Assembly (NCBI RefSeq): GCF_004135205.1
Contig: NZ_CP035490.1
Coordinates: 558,001-622,000 of the forward strand
Length of the DNA: 64,000 nt
Reading direction: 5' to 3'
From: Hahella sp. KA22
GTDB lineage: Bacteria > Pseudomonadota > Gammaproteobacteria > Pseudomonadales > Oleiphilaceae
Shown here: piece after piece, positions 50,322-60,905 of the stretch
How positions within the stretch are numbered: the stretch's first letter is position 1
Layout: every line of letters starts with the position of its first letter
Translations under genes and position numbers: made by a program
The notes under the pieces: generated by a model
Seen by the model: the letters and a program-made list of their open reading frames with translations, nothing else
Database searches by the model: none
Told to the model about the DNA's origin: nothing

Positions 50322-51665
50322 CTAAGCGTCCACAGCTGAGACTTTCAGAGTTGGTTGTTTCCGCAATCTGGCGTAGAAAAAGCCGTCATGGCCGCCGGTC
50401 ACCGGCAAAAGCTGCACTCCGAAAGACGACTGAATTCCATATTTCCCTTCAATCGGTAAGACCTCCGCGTCCGTCGCGTCGGCGATAAAGCGTTCAATTA
50501 TATGCTCATTCTCTTCTTTAAGAATAGAACAGGTCGCATAGACTAATAGGCCCCCAGGCTTCAGGGTAGTCCATAAAGTTCGCAGCAGCTTCAGTTGCAG
50601 CTCCGCGAGCTGGGGAATATCTTCACTGCGGCGCAGCAGTTTGATGTCGGGATGACGACGTATTACGCCCGTGGCGCTGCATGGGGCGTCGAGCAGAATA
50701 CGATCGAATGGCGTCCCATCCCACCACTGTTGCAGTTCGCCGACATCCGCTGTGCGCACCTCTGCGTTCAATTGCAGACGCTGTAGCGTGTCGCGAGTGC
50801 GAAGTTGGCGCTCCGGGTCCACGTCTACGGCGGTCAAGAAAATGTCAGAACAGCGCTCCAGTAGCGCAGCAGTTTTGCCTCCCGGCGCGCAGCAGGCGTC
50901 AAGCACCCGCTCGTTGGGTTGAGGGTCCATCAGCGCTGCGCTGAGTTGCGCCGCTTCATCCTGAACAGAGCACAAGCCAGCGTCGAAGAACCCCGGCAGA
51001 CGGCTTACATCCACTGCCTGTTCGCACTGGACGCCGGTTTCTACCCATTCGCAGGCGTGGGCTTCCACTTCCGCCTCGCGCAACTGCTCCAGATAGTCTT
51101 CCCGCCGGGTTTTCTGCAAGTTGACTCGTAGCGTTAGCGGGGCCTGGGCGTTAGTGGCGGTAAGCAACTCGTCAAGTTGTTGAGGATAGGCGGCGGCCAA
51201 TTTGTCCAATAGCCACTGCGGCGTCGCGTAGCGGAGACTGGGGTCCGTTTCGCTGTGCGCCAGCAATTCGTCCTTACTGCGTTGAAAACTGCGAAGTACG
51301 CCGTTGACCAACTTGGTGGCCCAGAGCTTGTTGAGTTCCTTGGTGACGTTAACGGTTTCATTGATACTGACGTGAGCGGGTTTATCCATAAACGCCAATT
51401 GATGCAGACCGCTGAGCAGCAGGAAATGAATATCCCGCTCTTTAGCCTTGATGGGCTGACGCAATAACTGCCCCAGCCAATGCTCCAAGGTCAGATAATG
51501 TCTGCAAGCGCCATAGCACAGCGCTTGCAGAAAGCTGCGGTCATTTTCTTCGACCTGTTCCAGAGCGGGCGCCATCGCGGCGGACAGAGAACGTCCTTCT
51601 TCCGCCACTGCGCGCAGGGTTTTGGCCGCAGTTGCCCGGGCGCTAAGAGTTTTGCGTCGCTTCAT
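50322..51665 (-). CDS. rsmB: 16S rRNA (cytosine-C5) methyltransferase RsmB (Sun/Fmu)
   Basis: SAM-dependent enzyme that makes m5C967 in 16S rRNA. The 447-residue product has an N-terminal NusB-like RNA-binding domain and a C-terminal Rossmann domain with [19 protein letters not shown]. The RNA m5C signature [25 protein letters not shown] follows, with the catalytic Cys in APCS, then [15 protein letters not shown]. It follows fmt by 1 base. Confidence 0.98.
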   Translation of the reverse strand: MKRRKTLSARATAAKTLRAVAEEGRSLSAAMAPALEQVEENDRSFLQALCYGACRHYLTLEHWLGQLLRQPIKAKERDIHFLLLSGLHQLAFMDKPAHVSINETVNVTKELNKLWATKLVNGVLRSFQRSKDELLAHSETDPSLRYATPQWLLDKLAAAYPQQLDELLTATNAQAPLTLRVNLQKTRREDYLEQLREAEVEAHACEWVETGVQCEQAVDVSRLPGFFDAGLCSVQDEAAQLSAALMDPQPNERVLDACCAPGGKTAALLERCSDIFLTAVDVDPERQLRTRDTLQRLQLNAEVRTADVGELQQWWDGTPFDRILLDAPCSATGVIRRHPDIKLLRRSEDIPQLAELQLKLLRTLWTTLKPGGLLVYATCSILKEENEHIIERFIADATDAEVLPIEGKYGIQSSFGVQLLPVTGGHDGFFYARLRKQPTLKVSAVDA

Positions 51666-51666
51666 A

Positions 51667-52623
51667 TCAGCCGTTTATCTCCAGGATCTGGCCTGATTGC
51701 ATCAAGGGCTTGCCGCCGTTGATCAGATCCTGGCAACTGATGGGCTTGCCGCCAGGAAGCTGCAGGCTGGTGATGGATAGCACGCCTTCGCCGCAAGCGA
51801 CTTTGACCGCTTCCGCCGTGCGTTCAAGAATCGTCCCCGGCTGCGCCTTGGCGCTCTCGACAGAAGCGCTTGCCGCCCAAATGCGGATAGTTTGTCCGTT
51901 GTTTTCAGTGAAACACACGGGCCAGGGATTGAAGGCGGCTATTTTGCGTTGAATCAGCGCAGCAGGCTCTGACCAATCGATACGAGCTTCTTCTTTTTGC
52001 AGCTTATGGGCATAGGTGGCCAGATCGTCTTGTTGCCTTTCACCCTGAAGTTTGCCTTCCTGCAATAGCGACAGCGCTTCTACAATGGCCGCTCCACCCA
52101 TTTGCGCCAAGCGGTCGTGCAATGTGCGGCCTGTGTCGTCAGCAGTGATTGGCGTGATGGTTTTGAGCAGCATCGGCCCTGTATCCAGCCCCGCTTCCAT
52201 TTGCATGATCGTGATACCGGATTCTTCATCTCCCGCAATAATCGCCCGCTGAATTGGCGCGGCTCCGCGCCAGCGCGGCAACAGCGAGGCATGGATGTTG
52301 AGGCAGCCGTGTTTGGGAGCGTCCAGCACCGCTTGGGGCAGGATGATGCCATAGGCGGCTACGACCATCACATCCGCATCATAGTCGCTTAGACGTTGAC
52401 GGTCTTCGTCGTTTTTGAAGTTCAACGGCTGCTCCACTGGAATATCGTGTTTTAGCGCAAGCTGTTTCACTGGGCCGGGGAGAAGCTTGTTGCCACGACC
52501 GGCAGGTCGGTCAGGTTGAGTGTATACGGCGACGATCTGATAGTTGGCGTCCAGCAGCGCTTGCAGTGCGGAAGCAGCGAAGTCTGGAGTGCCGGCGAAA
52601 ATGACTTTCAGGGGTGATGACAT
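51667..52623 (-). CDS. fmt: Methionyl-tRNA formyltransferase
   Basis: Formylates initiator Met-tRNA using 10-formyl-THF. The 318-residue product begins LKVIFAGTPDFAASALQALLDANYQIVAVYTQPDRPAGRG. It has the catalytic block CLNIHASLLPRWRGAAPIQRAIIAGDEESGITIMQMEAGLDTGPML, with the His-Asp pair of the family, and a C-terminal OB-like domain. It starts 69 bases after def and is separated from it by a hairpin that looks like a terminator. Confidence 0.98.
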   Translation of the reverse strand: MSSPLKVIFAGTPDFAASALQALLDANYQIVAVYTQPDRPAGRGNKLLPGPVKQLALKHDIPVEQPLNFKNDEDRQRLSDYDADVMVVAAYGIILPQAVLDAPKHGCLNIHASLLPRWRGAAPIQRAIIAGDEESGITIMQMEAGLDTGPMLLKTITPITADDTGRTLHDRLAQMGGAAIVEALSLLQEGKLQGERQQDDLATYAHKLQKEEARIDWSEPAALIQRKIAAFNPWPVCFTENNGQTIRIWAASASVESAKAQPGTILERTAEAVKVACGEGVLSITSLQLPGGKPISCQDLINGGKPLMQSGQILEING

Positions 52624-52647
52624 GAAGTTTCAGGCCTTAAAAACAAA

Positions 52648-52667
52648 AACCGCCATGGTGGGCGGTT
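52648..52667. terminator. hairpin with flanking A/T runs between def and fmt
   Basis: AACCGCC and GGCGGTT pair perfectly around a 6-base loop. On the minus strand the 3' arm is followed by TTTTGTTTTT, a good U-tract, only 24 bases before the fmt start codon. The A-run on the other side makes it potentially bidirectional. It could partly terminate the def transcript and lower fmt-rsmB-trkAH expression. Confidence 0.8.
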
Positions 52668-52691
52668 AAAAAATCTTTCGGAAATGTGGAC

Positions 52692-53198
52692 TTATGCGCG
52701 CATTTTATGCTGCTTTTCCAGTTTCTTCCGGATTCGAGTCCGTTTAACATTACTCAGGTAGTCGACGTACAGTTTACCGTTGAGATGATCAACCTCATGC
52801 TGGAGGCATACCGCGAGCAGGCCGCGGGCTTCCATCTCGTAGGATTCGCCGTTACGATCCTGTGCTCGGATCTTAACGTGGGGAATCCGTGTGACCGACT
52901 CGTAGAAACCCGGGACGGATAAGCATCCCTCCTGCATTTCTTCGGGATCGCCGTCCAGTACTTCGATGTCGGGGTTGATAAACACCATCGGCTCGGATTT
53001 GTCCTCGGACACATCAATCACTACGATGCGTTTGTGGATGTCCACCTGGGTGGCGGCCAGTCCGATGCCGGGGGCCTCGTACATAGTCTCAAACATGTCG
53101 TCGATTAACTGACCCAAAGCCGCGTCAAAGGTTTGTACGGGCTTGGCTACTGTACGCAGCCTAGGGTCAGGAAATTCAAGAATTTGGAGCTTACTCAT
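52692..53198 (-). CDS. def: Peptide deformylase
   Basis: Metalloprotease-type enzyme that removes the formyl group from new proteins. The 168-residue product has all three family motifs: [20 protein letters not shown] (metal-binding Cys) and the HEVDHLNG zinc/iron-binding helix (HExxH). It is divergent from the tsaP-like gene, with 163 bases between them that must hold both promoters. Confidence 0.99.
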   Translation of the reverse strand: MSKLQILEFPDPRLRTVAKPVQTFDAALGQLIDDMFETMYEAPGIGLAATQVDIHKRIVVIDVSEDKSEPMVFINPDIEVLDGDPEEMQEGCLSVPGFYESVTRIPHVKIRAQDRNGESYEMEARGLLAVCLQHEVDHLNGKLYVDYLSNVKRTRIRKKLEKQHKMRA

Positions 53199-53361
53199 AA
53201 TTAAATTTGTGAAAAAATTTCCATTACAGATTGGATAACGCCTGCTAGTATTATCTATTAGTGTAAGAATGAGTACAAACTAAACAAAATTGAATAGGCT
53301 AATCGTCATTATAGCCTGATTTCATCCCAAACTGCCCGGTTATGACCTAAGGGAATGTATC

Positions 53362-54390
53362 ATGAGGAAACTGCTGTCCTTTGTGTTCGTAGTGATGCTA
53401 ACGTTGAGCCAGTTTGCGCTGGCCGCGCCTGAGCTACGCGACGACCATCCAGATCGCTACACCGTCGTCAAAGGTGATACTTTGTGGGATATATCTTCGC
53501 GCTTTTTGCGGAATCCCTGGTATTGGCCGGAGATCTGGCATGTTAATCCACAAATAGAAAACCCCCATTTGATTTTCCCCGGCGACGTGTTGGCCTTGGT
53601 GTATATCGACGGCAAACCTCATGTCACCATTGCGCAGCGTGGCGATATCGGTCGTACTGTGAAACTGTCCCCGAAAAAACGCATTACGCCGCTGGAAAGC
53701 GCCATTCCGGCTATTCCGCTTGAAGCCATTAATCCTTTTCTTACTGACAGTCGTGTGGTGACTGAAGATGAACTAAACAATGCGCCTTACGTGCTGTTGG
53801 GTAAAAAAGGAAATCTAATTGTAGGTGCTGGCGACCAAGTTTACGCCAGGGGGGATGCCTTATTGGAGGTGTCTTATGGCATTTATCGCCGCGATGAGGC
53901 TTATGTTGATCCCGATACTAAAGAGTTTTTAGGTATCCAGGCGCGTTCAATTGCTGTTGGTAAAGTGGTTGCTCAACAAGACGACGTGCAGACAGTACAG
54001 ATTCGCCGCTCTAACGAAGAGATTCGTCAAGGCGACCGTCTGTTGCAGGAGGAAGACCGCGAAATTAATTCCACCTTCTACCCCAGCAATCCTGAGGGCG
54101 ATATTCATGGCAAGATGATTTCGGTTATTGATGGGGTGAGTCAGATTGGTCAGTACGATGTAGTAGTGATCAACAAAGGCGAGCGTGAGGGTTTGAAAGT
54201 AGGGAATGTTCTTGCCGTGTACAAAGCAGGTGAACAAGTGCGTGATCCCTATACTAAAGAAGTCCTCCTACTGCCTTCTGACCGCGCAGGCTTATTAATG
54301 GTGTTCCGCACATTTGAAAAAGTCAGCTATGGGTTAATCTTAAAAGCCGAGCGTCCGCTTGCTATAATGGACGAAGTTCGTAATCCATAG
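53362..54390 (+). CDS. LysM-domain protein, TsaP-like (type IV pilus secretin-associated)
   Basis: Exported peptidoglycan-binding protein. The 342-residue product has a signal peptide (MRKLLSFVFVVMLTLSQFALA) and a LysM domain at about residues 31-80 (DRYTVVKGDTLWDISSRFLRNPWYWPEIWHVNPQIENPHLIFPGDVLALV). A long C-terminal domain follows. In Pseudomonas the protein at this same locus, between def and dprA, is TsaP, which anchors the type IV pilus secretin to the cell wall. The match in size and position supports that, but pilus function is inferred. Confidence 0.88.
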   Translation: MRKLLSFVFVVMLTLSQFALAAPELRDDHPDRYTVVKGDTLWDISSRFLRNPWYWPEIWHVNPQIENPHLIFPGDVLALVYIDGKPHVTIAQRGDIGRTVKLSPKKRITPLESAIPAIPLEAINPFLTDSRVVTEDELNNAPYVLLGKKGNLIVGAGDQVYARGDALLEVSYGIYRRDEAYVDPDTKEFLGIQARSIAVGKVVAQQDDVQTVQIRRSNEEIRQGDRLLQEEDREINSTFYPSNPEGDIHGKMISVIDGVSQIGQYDVVVINKGEREGLKVGNVLAVYKAGEQVRDPYTKEVLLLPSDRAGLLMVFRTFEKVSYGLILKAERPLAIMDEVRNP

Positions 54391-54449
54391 TTTGTTAATG
54401 TTCTGAGGCGTCGTAGTTCTCGGCGTCTCAGCCGATCAAGGATGATCCA

Positions 54450-55619
54450 ATGTCTACTCTTACTCCTATTGTCTGGTTAAACCTCACTACAGTTCCTTCT
54501 TTGGGCGATAGTCGCCTTGCCCTGCTTGCCCAACATTTTGAAGAGTCGTCGCAGACTGACGATTTTCAATTAGGCGTCTCTTCCAACCTGTCATTTTCCA
54601 CTGAACTGTGGCGCGCCATAGAGAGAGTGATTGCATATGGCGACCGTGCCATTAATGCTCAGGTGGCGAGCATTTTGAGATGGAGTGAGCAGATGTGGAA
54701 TCGGCTGTTTTTGTTACCTGATACCGATTACCCCAGTCTGCTGCGTTTATTGCCTGATCCTCCTGCGGTGTTGTACGCACGAGGCCGGAATGAGCTGATT
54801 CATCAACCGCAGATCGCCATGGTGGGTTCTCGCAACCCAAGTGTGCATGGTCAGGAAACGGCGCGTCAGTTCGCCCGTTCTTTAGGAGAAAGTGGTTTCA
54901 CTATCACCAGTGGCCTGGCTGCGGGTATAGATGGCTCCGCTCATGTCGGCGCATTAGGAACATTGGGATCGACAATAGGGGTGCTGGGATCGGGCTTGAA
55001 TGTCATCTATCCCGCCAAGCATCGCGACCTTGCCCAAAAAATGATGGAAAATGGTTTGCTGGTCAGTGAGTTTCCCCCGGATACTCAACCCAGGTCGCAG
55101 CATTTTCCTAAGCGGAATCGCATTATCAGCGGCTTATCGCTGGGGACGCTGGTGGTGGAGGCCAGTTTGCGCAGCGGCTCGTTGATTACGGCGCGCAATG
55201 CCCTGGAGCAACACCGGGAAGTCTTCGCCATACCCGGGTCTATCCATAATCCACAGGCGCGTGGCTGTCATCACCTGATCAAACAGGGTGCGAAGCTGGT
55301 TGAATGCACCGACGACATACTCGCCGAATTGCCTGCGTTGATGGGACTGTACCGCTCTCTAAATGAGCCATGGACTACTGTGTTCGCTGCGGAAGAATTC
55401 CCAGGGCAACAGAGTCAGCCTGAGCCGGCGTCTCTGGCGCCCTTGTCTGAGCAAGCGGAAGTGGTGCTTAACGGGATGGGTTATGATTGTACGCCCCCGG
55501 ACGCATTGGTGGAGCGGACAGGCTTGTCTATCGCGGAAATCAGAAGCGTATTAATCGAACTGGAGCTGGAAGGCTGGGTGCAGGAAGTCGCGGGAGGCTT
55601 CATTCGCAACGCCCGTTAG
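54450..55619 (+). CDS. dprA: DNA processing protein DprA (Smf)
   Basis: Protein that protects incoming single-stranded DNA and loads RecA during natural transformation. The 389-residue product has an N-terminal SAM-like region. The Rossmann-like core contains IAMVGSRNPSVHGQETARQFARSLGESGFTITSGLAAGIDGSAHVGAL, LGSGLNVIYPAKHRDLAQKM, FPKRNRIISGLS and EASLRSGSLITARNALEQHREVFAIPGSI. A C-terminal winged-helix domain (TGLSIAEIRSVLIELELEGWVQEVAGGFIR) is present. Full length. Confidence 0.97.
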   Translation: MSTLTPIVWLNLTTVPSLGDSRLALLAQHFEESSQTDDFQLGVSSNLSFSTELWRAIERVIAYGDRAINAQVASILRWSEQMWNRLFLLPDTDYPSLLRLLPDPPAVLYARGRNELIHQPQIAMVGSRNPSVHGQETARQFARSLGESGFTITSGLAAGIDGSAHVGALGTLGSTIGVLGSGLNVIYPAKHRDLAQKMMENGLLVSEFPPDTQPRSQHFPKRNRIISGLSLGTLVVEASLRSGSLITARNALEQHREVFAIPGSIHNPQARGCHHLIKQGAKLVECTDDILAELPALMGLYRSLNEPWTTVFAAEEFPGQQSQPEPASLAPLSEQAEVVLNGMGYDCTPPDALVERTGLSIAEIRSVLIELELEGWVQEVAGGFIRNAR

Positions 55620-55707
55620 CTATCCATCCCTTCAGACACCCTTAGAGCTTGCCCCAACGGTCGCCTTCGGTTACTTTGCGCCAGATTGGTATCTGGAGGG
55701 GCAAAAC

Positions 55708-57178
<1,471 letters not shown>

Positions 57179-57225
57179 TCCCGCAACGCCAAAACTTAAT
57201 CAGCGCAAATAAAGGCAGGTATAGC

Positions 57226-58038
57226 ATGGATATGTACGCGGTGGTCGGCAATCCGGTCAGCCATAGCAAGTCTCCCAAAATCCACGGGATGTTCGCGCAG
57301 CAGACCGGCGAGAGTTTGGAATACACGGCGATTCAGGCTCCCCTGGACAGCTTTAGAGAGACGGTGGAGGCATTTTTTATCGGCGGCGGTAAAGGTCTGA
57401 ATGTTACGGTTCCATTCAAGGAGCAGGCATGGAATATCGTCAGTGAGCGCTCGCACCGGGCTGAGCTTGCCGGCGCCGTCAATACCTTGTTGCAACGGGA
57501 CGGGCGTCTGTTCGGTGACAATACTGACGGCGAAGGCCTGGTGCGCGATATCTGCATCAATCAGAGCGTTGCGTTAAGCGGTAAGAAGATTTTGCTGGTC
57601 GGCGCCGGCGGAGCGGTGAAAGGCGTTATGGCGCCGTTGTTGGATGAAGGTCCCGCCTCTATCGTGGTCGCCAATCGCACTGTTTCCAAGGCGGAAGATC
57701 TGGCGCGCGTCTTTGGCCGCAATGGGTCGGTCAGCGCTTGTGCGTTTGCGGATTTGCAAGGCCCGTTTGATGTGGTCATTAACGGGACGTCTGCGAGCCT
57801 GGCGGGGGATATTCCTCCTCTTCCAGACGCAGTCATTGCGTCTCACACCTTTACCTACGACATGATGTACAGCCTGCGCGACACGGCATTCGTCGCCTGG
57901 GCCAAAGCGCGCGGCGCAGGACAATGCTGCGATGGGCTCGGCATGTTAGTGGAGCAGGCGGCGGCGGCTTTTTATCTGTGGCGCGGCGTGCGTCCGGATA
58001 CCGTTCCGGTGCTGGCTGCGCTAAGACAGGGAGATTAG
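57226..58038 (+). CDS. aroE: Shikimate dehydrogenase (NADP+)
   Basis: Reduces 3-dehydroshikimate to shikimate in aromatic amino acid synthesis. The 270-residue product has AVVGNPVSHSKSPKIHGMFAQQ (substrate-binding Ser pair) and VTVPFKEQAWNIV (catalytic Lys in the PFK motif). GAVNTLLQRDGRLFGDNTDGEGLV contains the Asp of the catalytic pair, and LLVGAGGAVKGVMAPL together with VVANRTVSKAEDLA make the NADP-binding part. Full length. Follows hemF by 47 bases. Confidence 0.99.
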   Translation: MDMYAVVGNPVSHSKSPKIHGMFAQQTGESLEYTAIQAPLDSFRETVEAFFIGGGKGLNVTVPFKEQAWNIVSERSHRAELAGAVNTLLQRDGRLFGDNTDGEGLVRDICINQSVALSGKKILLVGAGGAVKGVMAPLLDEGPASIVVANRTVSKAEDLARVFGRNGSVSACAFADLQGPFDVVINGTSASLAGDIPPLPDAVIASHTFTYDMMYSLRDTAFVAWAKARGAGQCCDGLGMLVEQAAAAFYLWRGVRPDTVPVLAALRQGD

Positions 58039-58147
58039 CGCCACCGCCAACTTTGACTATGCTTAAGCTAATGATTTTAAGCGCTTAGGGTCGCTTTGGG
58101 CGAATCCTGGCCAGTTACTTGGGCATCGTGAAGTATGGACGGTCAAC

Positions 58148-58936
58148 ATGGATATACTCACCTGGGTGGGGCTTTTGTTCGGAATGGGCGTGGTGCTGGG
58201 AGCCGTGGCTTCCGGCTCCGGGCTTTGGGATTTCGTCAATGTTCCCGGGTTGATGATAGTGGTCTTCGGCTCTTTCGCCGTCACTTTGGTGAAGTACCGC
58301 TGGCGTAACTTTTTCGGTAGCGTGAGGCTTGCCTTCTCCACCACTTTTCTTGAGAAAACCCAGGACCCATGGGACCTGTATCGCGAAGCGCGGCAACTGG
58401 CGGACGTTGTGCGCAAGCAGGGACTGCTGGGATTGGATCGGGTTGAAATAACCCATCCGTTTCTACGCAAAGCCGTCGGCCTCGCCGTTGACGGTCATCC
58501 CCCGGAATTCATAGAAGAAGTCCTGCTCGAGGACACCCACCAGTTTGTCGAGCGCCTGCAGACAGCGGAAAAGGTGTTTCGCGGTCTGGGTGAGTCGGCG
58601 CCGGCGTTGGGCATGCTGGGCACCCTGGTGGGACTGGTGCAGATGCTGAATAACATGCAGGACCCCTCTTCCATCGGACCTGCTATGGCGATCGCTTTGC
58701 TCACCACGTTTTACGGCGCGTTTATCGCCCAGATTATTGTCCTGCCCCTGGCGGACAAGCTGCAGCTAAAAACCCAGGATGAAGTCCGTAACCGTATGAT
58801 CGTGATCAGCGGTATTCTGAGTATGGTGAAAGGGCTGAATCCCCGCATTATCAAAGACGTGTTGGCGTCTTATCTGCCTGAACTGGACGCTATGGAAGAC
58901 ATTCATGAGTCGGCGTCCGCACAGGAAGAGACATGA
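58148..58936 (+). CDS. MotA/PomA-type flagellar stator protein
   Basis: Stator ion-channel subunit of a rotary motor. The 262-residue product has four hydrophobic segments. The MotA pattern is visible: FVNVPGLMIVVFGSFAVTLVKYRW near the N-terminus, then GESAPALGMLGTLVGLVQMLNNMQDPSSIGPAMAIALLTTFYGAFIAQIIVLPLADKL, the MotA/TolQ/ExbB channel core. Its compact form, without a long N-terminal part, resembles PomA/MotC-type stators. The ATGA overlap joins it to the MotB-type partner. Proton or sodium use is not decided by sequence alone. Confidence 0.94.
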   Translation: MDILTWVGLLFGMGVVLGAVASGSGLWDFVNVPGLMIVVFGSFAVTLVKYRWRNFFGSVRLAFSTTFLEKTQDPWDLYREARQLADVVRKQGLLGLDRVEITHPFLRKAVGLAVDGHPPEFIEEVLLEDTHQFVERLQTAEKVFRGLGESAPALGMLGTLVGLVQMLNNMQDPSSIGPAMAIALLTTFYGAFIAQIIVLPLADKLQLKTQDEVRNRMIVISGILSMVKGLNPRIIKDVLASYLPELDAMEDIHESASAQEET

Positions 58937-59760
58937 TCAAGCCGCGCAAGCAATCCGGTGGTTTGCTGCCAGTCGGCGCGCCGGTGTGGATTGTTACCTT
59001 CGCCGATCTGATGACGTTGCTGCTGACCTTTTTCATTCTGCTGTTGAGCTTTTCCAGTCTGGATGCGGAGAAATACCGCGCCATCGCCTACTCCATGAGT
59101 AAGGCCTTTGGCGTGGCCTGGGTTCCTTCGTCTCAGGGCGCGCCGGATATGTATCCTCTGGGAGGCGATATTACGCCTACCGTGCCGATGGAGCCGGTGA
59201 TCCGCGATAAGGGCGACGCGGAGCAACCGGCGCCGCAATCCAACGTAGAGCCCAGCCTGGATTTAAGCCAGGAGGTGGTGAGCGAGGCGGCCTATATGGA
59301 GAACGACCGCCTTGCCTCGCGCATGATTAGCTTGCTGGAGAATGAAATAGAAGATCAGGCGGTGGACATCAAGTTTGACGACCAGGGGGTGGTGCTCAGC
59401 TTTACCGAGCGCGCCACCTTTGCCTCCGGCAGTGAGGAGTTGAAGTTATACATGCTGCCGGTGCTGATGAAAGTCACCGACGTGCTGGCCGATTGCAAAG
59501 GAGACATTCTGGTGACGGGGCATACGGATGATCGTCCTATCGAGTCAGCGAGATTTCGCTCCAACTGGGATTTGTCGGCGGCCAGAGCGGTAAGCGTGGT
59601 GCATCGACTGGTGCTGGATGGACGTCTCAACGCCAGCCGTGTGAGCGCCATCGGGCAGGCGGAGACCCGTCCCCTGGTTCCTAATGACACTGATGAGCAT
59701 CGGGCGCAAAACCGACGGGTGGAAATTCATATCGAAAACGCCGAATGCCGCATGAGCTAA
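58933..59760 (+). CDS. MotB/PomB-type stator protein with OmpA-like domain
   Basis: Partner of the upstream MotA-type protein. One N-terminal membrane helix carries the ion-binding Asp at residue 25 (PVWIVTFADLMTLLLTFFILLLSF). A flexible acidic linker of about 80 residues is followed by a C-terminal OmpA-type peptidoglycan-binding domain (DILVTGHTDDRPIESARFRSNWDLSAARAVSVVHRLV...RVSAIGQAETRPLVPNDTDEHRAQNRRVEIHIE). It is 275 residues long and overlaps motA by 4 bases. Confidence 0.95.
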   Translation: MIKPRKQSGGLLPVGAPVWIVTFADLMTLLLTFFILLLSFSSLDAEKYRAIAYSMSKAFGVAWVPSSQGAPDMYPLGGDITPTVPMEPVIRDKGDAEQPAPQSNVEPSLDLSQEVVSEAAYMENDRLASRMISLLENEIEDQAVDIKFDDQGVVLSFTERATFASGSEELKLYMLPVLMKVTDVLADCKGDILVTGHTDDRPIESARFRSNWDLSAARAVSVVHRLVLDGRLNASRVSAIGQAETRPLVPNDTDEHRAQNRRVEIHIENAECRMS

Positions 59761-59844
59761 GCGCTTACAACCTTCATTATCCGCGCTGGATCGGGGTAGA
59801 ATGTGCGGCCCGGTAAATAACTATGATAGACAGGTGAATACGAT

Positions 59845-60153
59845 ATGAGCGGTCCTTCACAACCGAAGGTAGTGGATGAGGAATGGAGCGATGAACGGGT
59901 TCAGGGCTTTTTAGAGCTGCAACCACGGGATGAGTCCGATCCCGATTATCATGTTTTGCGCCAGGCTTATGAATACATGCTGGCCCGCGATTACGCGCGT
60001 TTCGTGGCCTATTTCGCGGAAGCTGGCCGCAATATCAATGCGTTGAGTCCAGAGGGCGAAACCATGCTGGATCGCGTTGATGAGCACGCTCGTGGCGCGG
60101 AATATGCGCAAATCCTGCGTGACGCCGGTGGTAAAAAAGCGGCTGAGCTGTAA
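59845..60153 (+). CDS. Small conserved protein (PA4642-like family, function unknown)
   Basis: The 102-residue acidic soluble protein begins MSGPSQPKVVDEEWSDERVQGFLELQPRDESDPDYHVLRQAYEYMLARDYARFVAYFAEAGRNINALSPEGETMLDRVDEHARGAEYAQILRDAGGKKAAEL. The second half looks like a helical, ankyrin-like pair of segments. I recall a similar Pseudomonas protein family (PA4642-like) with the same EEWSDERV and YHVLxxAY motifs, but this is from memory. Monocistronic after motB. Confidence 0.75.
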   Translation: MSGPSQPKVVDEEWSDERVQGFLELQPRDESDPDYHVLRQAYEYMLARDYARFVAYFAEAGRNINALSPEGETMLDRVDEHARGAEYAQILRDAGGKKAAEL

Positions 60154-60172
60154 AAAACAGGATTAAAAATAA

Positions 60173-60194
60173 GGGGCGAACTATGCGTCGCCCC
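60173..60194 (-). terminator. terminator of the Hsp20 gene
   Basis: GGGGCGA and TCGCCCC arms (7 bp) around an 8-base loop. On the minus strand the hairpin is followed by TTATTTTTAATCC, a good U-tract. A second, perfect 8-bp inverted repeat, ACAGTAAG/CTTACTGT (60210-60232), overlaps the Hsp20 stop codon itself. Confidence 0.8.
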
Positions 60195-60226
60195 AGATGG
60201 TTTGCGGTGACAGTAAGCCGTTCGAC

Positions 60227-60676
60227 TTACTGTACGTTGATCTCGATCGCTTTCGGCTGGGCCTTCTCCACCTTGTTCAGATGCAAGGTGAGGATGCCGT
60301 CCCGGTACTCTGCGCGAATATTGTTTTCATCCACATTATCCGGCAGCGTGAAGGACCGTGCGAAGTTTCCGTAAAAGCGTTCTACGCGATGATGCTTCTT
60401 GTCGCCTTCTTCCTTCTCCAGCATGCGCTCGCCCTGAATGGACAGTACGCCCTCGTGGACGGCCACCTTGACGTGACTTTTATCCACGCCAGGCAACTCA
60501 GCCTTGATCAAGAACGCTTCTTTGGTTTCCGTGATGTCCACGGCAGGGGCCCAGTCGGCCTTGCGGATCACTTCTTTGCCGTTTTCGCTGGTGCGCGCCT
60601 GACCCTGCAAAGAGCGGTTATAACGGTCGAGAATATCTTCGAATTCAGAAAACGGGTTCCAACGGGTAATCGCCAT
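60227..60676 (-). CDS. Hsp20/alpha-crystallin small heat-shock protein
   Basis: ATP-independent chaperone that holds denatured proteins. The 149-residue product has the N-terminal helix MAITRWNPFSEFEDILDRYNRSL. The alpha-crystallin domain is DWAPAVDITETKEAFLIKAELPGVDKSHVKVAVHEGVLSIQGERMLEKEEGDKKHHRVERFYGNFARSFTLPDNVDENNIRAEYRDGILTLHLNKVEKAQPKAIEI, with the conserved DGILTLHLNK end. The ribosome binding site TTGGAGA precedes the ATG. A CTTGAAA box about 155 bases upstream hints at sigma-32 control, with a non-ideal spacing. Confidence 0.97.
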   Translation of the reverse strand: MAITRWNPFSEFEDILDRYNRSLQGQARTSENGKEVIRKADWAPAVDITETKEAFLIKAELPGVDKSHVKVAVHEGVLSIQGERMLEKEEGDKKHHRVERFYGNFARSFTLPDNVDENNIRAEYRDGILTLHLNKVEKAQPKAIEINVQ

Positions 60677-60810
60677 AGTTCTATCTCCAAAAAGAGTTTA
60701 AGTACAAATCGGTTGGCCTGATGCGACAGGCCCTCTGTAATCATTTACACCTGAAACTGCTGATTGGGGTGACGTCTTGCCCCGGTTACGCTGCGTATCG
60801 TGATAATAGA

Positions 60811-60837
60811 AATAATGGCGTTAAAAATGTTTTCAAG
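60811..60837 (-). promoter_or_regulatory. tentative sigma-32-like promoter for hsp20
   Basis: On the minus strand, CTTGAAA (60837-60831) is followed after 10 bases by CGCCATTATT (60820-60811), similar to the heat-shock -35 CTTGAAA and -10 CCCCATnT. The spacer is shorter than usual (13 or more in E. coli) and the -10 is imperfect, so this is weak evidence. Confidence 0.35.
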
Positions 60838-60905
60838 GGGCGCCCTGATAACAAAAAAATCTTATTCTGATTTACGTCAATTTCCATTGCGCCCCTGAAA
60901 TGCGG

